Shown piece after piece: positions 61,907 through 64,000 of a stretch of DNA of 64,000 nt (the stretch's first letter is position 1; every line of letters starts with the position of its first letter). The stretch lies in assembly GCF_031884435.1 (NCBI RefSeq), contig NZ_CP134779.1, forward strand, positions 6,482,001 to 6,546,000, read 5' to 3'. A program made the translations under genes and the position numbers. Origin of the DNA: Bosea sp. 685. GTDB taxonomy: Bacteria; Pseudomonadota; Alphaproteobacteria; Rhizobiales; Beijerinckiaceae. The notes under the pieces are model-generated. The model ran no database searches. It was not told the DNA's origin and was given only the letters and a program-made list of their open reading frames with translations.

Positions 61907-62862
61907 GCGGGCAGGCGGTTTCCGAACTCATCGACCCTCGTCCCGAGGAGCCGCGCAGTGGCGCCTCGAAGGATGATCCGGAGCCTGCCGGCGCAGTCTT
62001 CGAGACGCGTTCATTCCCAACGCTCCTCGGGATGAGGGCTGAGAAGGGAGATGGGCTGAAGGCCGGCCTCGCTTTGCCGTTTGTCCTGCTGGCTGTTGTA
62101 GCTGGGCTCGCTCTGTTTGGGCCATTGCTGTCGCCGCATGACCCCACAGTGCAGGATCTGCTGCATGCGCTCGAAGGACCCAGCCTGGCGCATCCGCTTG
62201 GCACGGATCATGTCGGGCGCGACGTATTCGCCCGCCTGGCGCATGGGGCGGGCCGCTCGCTGGGAATCGCGCTCGCCTGCGTCGGCGCTGCCACCGGTGT
62301 CGGCCTCGGGCTCGGCCTGATCGCCGCCTATGCCGGGCGCTGGAGCGACATGGCGATCATGCGTCTGGCCGATCTGATGCTGGCTTTTCCCGGCATCCTG
62401 CTGGCGCTGATGATCTCCGGATTTCTCGGCGGTGGCGTGCTGCCGATGCTGATCGGCATCAAATTGACGCTGTGGCCGCAATTTGCCCGGATGGCGCGCG
62501 CCATCGCGCAGGGCGAACTGAAGGAGCCACATGTCGAGGCGGCGCGACTGGCGGGCTTTCCGGCCCGCACCCTGTTGATCCGCCACGTCCTGCCCGCCGT
62601 GCTGCGCCAGACCACGACGCTGGCGACGCTGGGGCTGGGGGCCGCGATCATGTCGATCTCGGCGCTCGGCTTCCTGGGCTTAGGGTTGCAGCCGCCGACG
62701 CCGGAATGGGGCGCGATGATCAGCGAACTCCTGCCTTACATCTCCGAGGCGCCGGTGCAGATGGCGGCGCCTTGCCTGGCGATCTTCGTCTCCGTGCTCG
62801 GTGCGACCCTGCTTGGGCAGGCGCTGTCGGAGCCCGATTCCGGCCCGGAGACCGAACGATGA
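61903..62862 (+). CDS. NikC/DppC-type permease with a repeat-derived N-terminal insert
   Basis: 319 aa inner-membrane permease. The core begins around residue 50 with AGLALPFVLLAVVAGLALFGPL and carries GTDHVGRDVFARLAHGAGRSL and the EAA loop EAARLAGFPARTLLIRHVLP. Residues ~11 to ~46 (DPRPEEPRSGASKDDPEPAG and onward) are encoded by a family C palindromic repeat, not by normal permease sequence. The start overlaps the previous stop, so the original start codon seems retained. The stop overlaps the ATPase start. Confidence 0.88.
   Translation: MSGQAVSELIDPRPEEPRSGASKDDPEPAGAVFETRSFPTLLGMRAEKGDGLKAGLALPFVLLAVVAGLALFGPLLSPHDPTVQDLLHALEGPSLAHPLGTDHVGRDVFARLAHGAGRSLGIALACVGAATGVGLGLGLIAAYAGRWSDMAIMRLADLMLAFPGILLALMISGFLGGGVLPMLIGIKLTLWPQFARMARAIAQGELKEPHVEAARLAGFPARTLLIRHVLPAVLRQTTTLATLGLGAAIMSISALGFLGLGLQPPTPEWGAMISELLPYISEAPVQMAAPCLAIFVSVLGATLLGQALSEPDSGPETER
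61935..62038. repeat. family C palindromic repeat inside a coding sequence
   Basis: CCCTCGTCCCGAGGAGC at the left and CTCCTCGGGATGAGGG at the right, inner arms GCCTCGAAGGATGATCC and AGTCTTCGAGACGCG. It matches the intergenic copy at 32253-32362 in order and sequence. It is read through without a stop in the permease frame. Confidence 0.85.
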
Positions 62863-64000
62863 GCCCTCCGGCCCTGGTCATCCGCGGTCTCGCCATTCGC
62901 GACGGCCATGGCGCATCGGTGGTCGCGGGCGTCGATCTCGAGGTCGAGGCCGGCGGGACGCTGGTCCTGATCGGTGAGACCGGCAGCGGCAAGAGCCTGA
63001 TCGCCCAGGCGGTGATGGGCCTCTTGCCGCAAGGCTTTGCGGCGAGCGGGACGATCGCGATCAATGGTCATGCTCCGGTCGATGCCGGGCAGGCCGGGCT
63101 CCTGCGGCTGTTCTGGTCGCGCGAGACCATGTTGCTGCCGCAGGAGCCGCGCGCCGCGCTCGACCCGACGATGCGCGTTGGCCGCCAGCTCTTCGAGAGG
63201 ACGGGGCAGGGCGATGCCGTGGCGGCGCTGCAGGCCGTCGGGCTCGCGCCGGAGGTTGCGCAGGCCTATCCGCTGACGCTGTCGGGCGGCATGGCGCAGC
63301 GCGTGCTCGTCGCCTCCGTGCTGGTCGGGCGCGCGCCGCTGCTGATCGCCGACGAGCCGACCAAGGGGCTCGATCCCGAAAGGCTCGACCAGACGCGCGA
63401 CCTCTTATTGTCTCTCCGGCAGGCCGGGCGCGCGCTCCTGGTGATCACGCATGACATCGGGCTGGCGCGCGCGCTCGGCGGATGGCTCGCGGTGCTGCGC
63501 GAAGGCCGCATCGTCGAGCAAGGCGAGAGCGAAGCCGTCTTTGCGGCGCCGCGCCAACCCTATACCCGCGCCTGGATCGAGGCCGATCCCTCGCGCTGGC
63601 GGCCGAGCCTGCGCTGCTGTGCGGTCGATGCTCCGGTGCTTGCCGGCCACGGCCTGCGCTTCGGCTTCCGGGGCCGGCCTGCCCTGCTCGAGGGGCTCGA
63701 CATCCATGTCCCGCGCGGCGGCGTGCTCGCACTCACCGGCCCCAGCGGCTGCGGCAAGACCACGCTCGGCAATATCCTGCTCGGGCTGCAGGCGCCTGAT
63801 GCCGGCGAGGTGAGCTGGGCCGGCGTCGACCCCTATCGCGATCGCGCGGCACTGAAACGCCTGCGTCGCCGCTACCAGAAGCTGCATCAGGATCCCGCCA
63901 GCGTCTTCCTGCCCGGCCGCAGCATTGGCCTGCAACTTGCCGACCTCACGGAGATCGCGCCCGATCTCGACCTCACCAGCGATCTGCCGCCCTTGCTCGA
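62859..64000 (+). CDS. fused NikDE/DppDF-type double ABC ATPase (cut by window end)
   Basis: ATG at 62859 overlaps the permease stop and the frame is open to the last base. The first ATPase domain has Walker A GETGSGKS, signature LSGGMAQR and Walker B LLIADEPTKGLD, then an H-loop ITHDIGLA. After a short linker (RPSLRCCAVDAPVLAG) a second domain starts with Walker A GPSGCGKTT near residue 297. So both ATPases of the importer are in one polypeptide, unlike the separate NikD and NikE of E. coli. The C-terminal half lies outside the window. Confidence 0.9.
   Translation, partial: MSPPALVIRGLAIRDGHGASVVAGVDLEVEAGGTLVLIGETGSGKSLIAQAVMGLLPQGFAASGTIAINGHAPVDAGQAGLLRLFWSRETMLLPQEPRAALDPTMRVGRQLFERTGQGDAVAALQAVGLAPEVAQAYPLTLSGGMAQRVLVASVLVGRAPLLIADEPTKGLDPERLDQTRDLLLSLRQAGRALLVITHDIGLARALGGWLAVLREGRIVEQGESEAVFAAPRQPYTRAWIEADPSRWRPSLRCCAVDAPVLAGHGLRFGFRGRPALLEGLDIHVPRGGVLALTGPSGCGKTTLGNILLGLQAPDAGEVSWAGVDPYRDRAALKRLRRRYQKLHQDPASVFLPGRSIGLQLADLTEIAPDLDLTSDLPPLL

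Overview
The window reads as chromosomal DNA of a GC-rich alphaproteobacterium of the order Hyphomicrobiales (Rhizobiales). This rests on the combination of a MucR/Ros regulator, Irr-type iron control with ICE-like operators, an IalB-family protein, a NAD-dependent FdsGBACD formate dehydrogenase and many short dispersed palindromic repeats. A Bosea-like genus is my best guess, from overall gene style only. Genes are dense, operons use ATGA/GTGA overlaps, and I see no prophage, transposase or CRISPR array.

Layout. 0.1-6 kb: obgE, an IalB-like secreted protein, an ABC exporter, a D-threonine-aldolase/DSD1-type PLP enzyme and an unknown Rossmann-like protein. 6.1-14.5 kb: an oxyanion island, with a frameshifted HTH/binding-domain regulator, tupBCA (tungstate), two tandem ModA-like binding proteins (the second without a signal peptide), a cysteine-rich TrmO/TsaA-like protein and a Fec/Mol-type ABC importer. 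14.5-17.6 kb: acetoacetate decarboxylase, 3-hydroxybutyrate dehydrogenase and a patatin-like lipase (ketone-body/PHB metabolism). 17.7-23.2 kb: an MHS-family MFS transporter, an Lrp regulator, a lipoprotein gene flanked by a duplicated lrp 5' end, and a homodimeric E1-type 2-oxoacid dehydrogenase. 23-28 kb: unknown proteins, asd and a DMT transporter. 28.4-30.3 kb: arsR-arsC-acr3. 31-36 kb: purC and a tetR/emrA/emrB-type efflux locus with two palindromic operators. 36.4-38 kb: irr-bfd and bfr, each behind an ICE-like inverted repeat. 38-46 kb: a MOSC protein, a LysR, an FAD oxidoreductase, a double cold-shock protein, yggT-yggU-carbonic anhydrase, tRNA-Ala(CGC) and mucR. 46-54.6 kb: LysR-fdsGBA-fdhD-fdsD plus an OFA transporter. 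54.6-58.2 kb: a Zur-box-like site, a COG0523 GTPase and a TonB-dependent receptor. 58.2-64 kb: a cobalamin riboswitch, a 35-codon ORF, a methyltransferase and a Nik/Opp-type ABC importer that runs off the end.

How it fits together. Much of the window concerns trace-element economy: W/Mo uptake, a Mo-dependent formate dehydrogenase, an Irr-controlled iron store, a Zur-type zinc module and a B12-repressed transporter whose likely cargo is cobalt or a cobalt complex. The strongest candidate for an undescribed system is the riboswitch-methyltransferase-ABC locus at the right end. Two genes carry apparent single-base frameshifts (near 6795 and 61235), and one permease gene carries an in-frame copy of a dispersed palindromic repeat.
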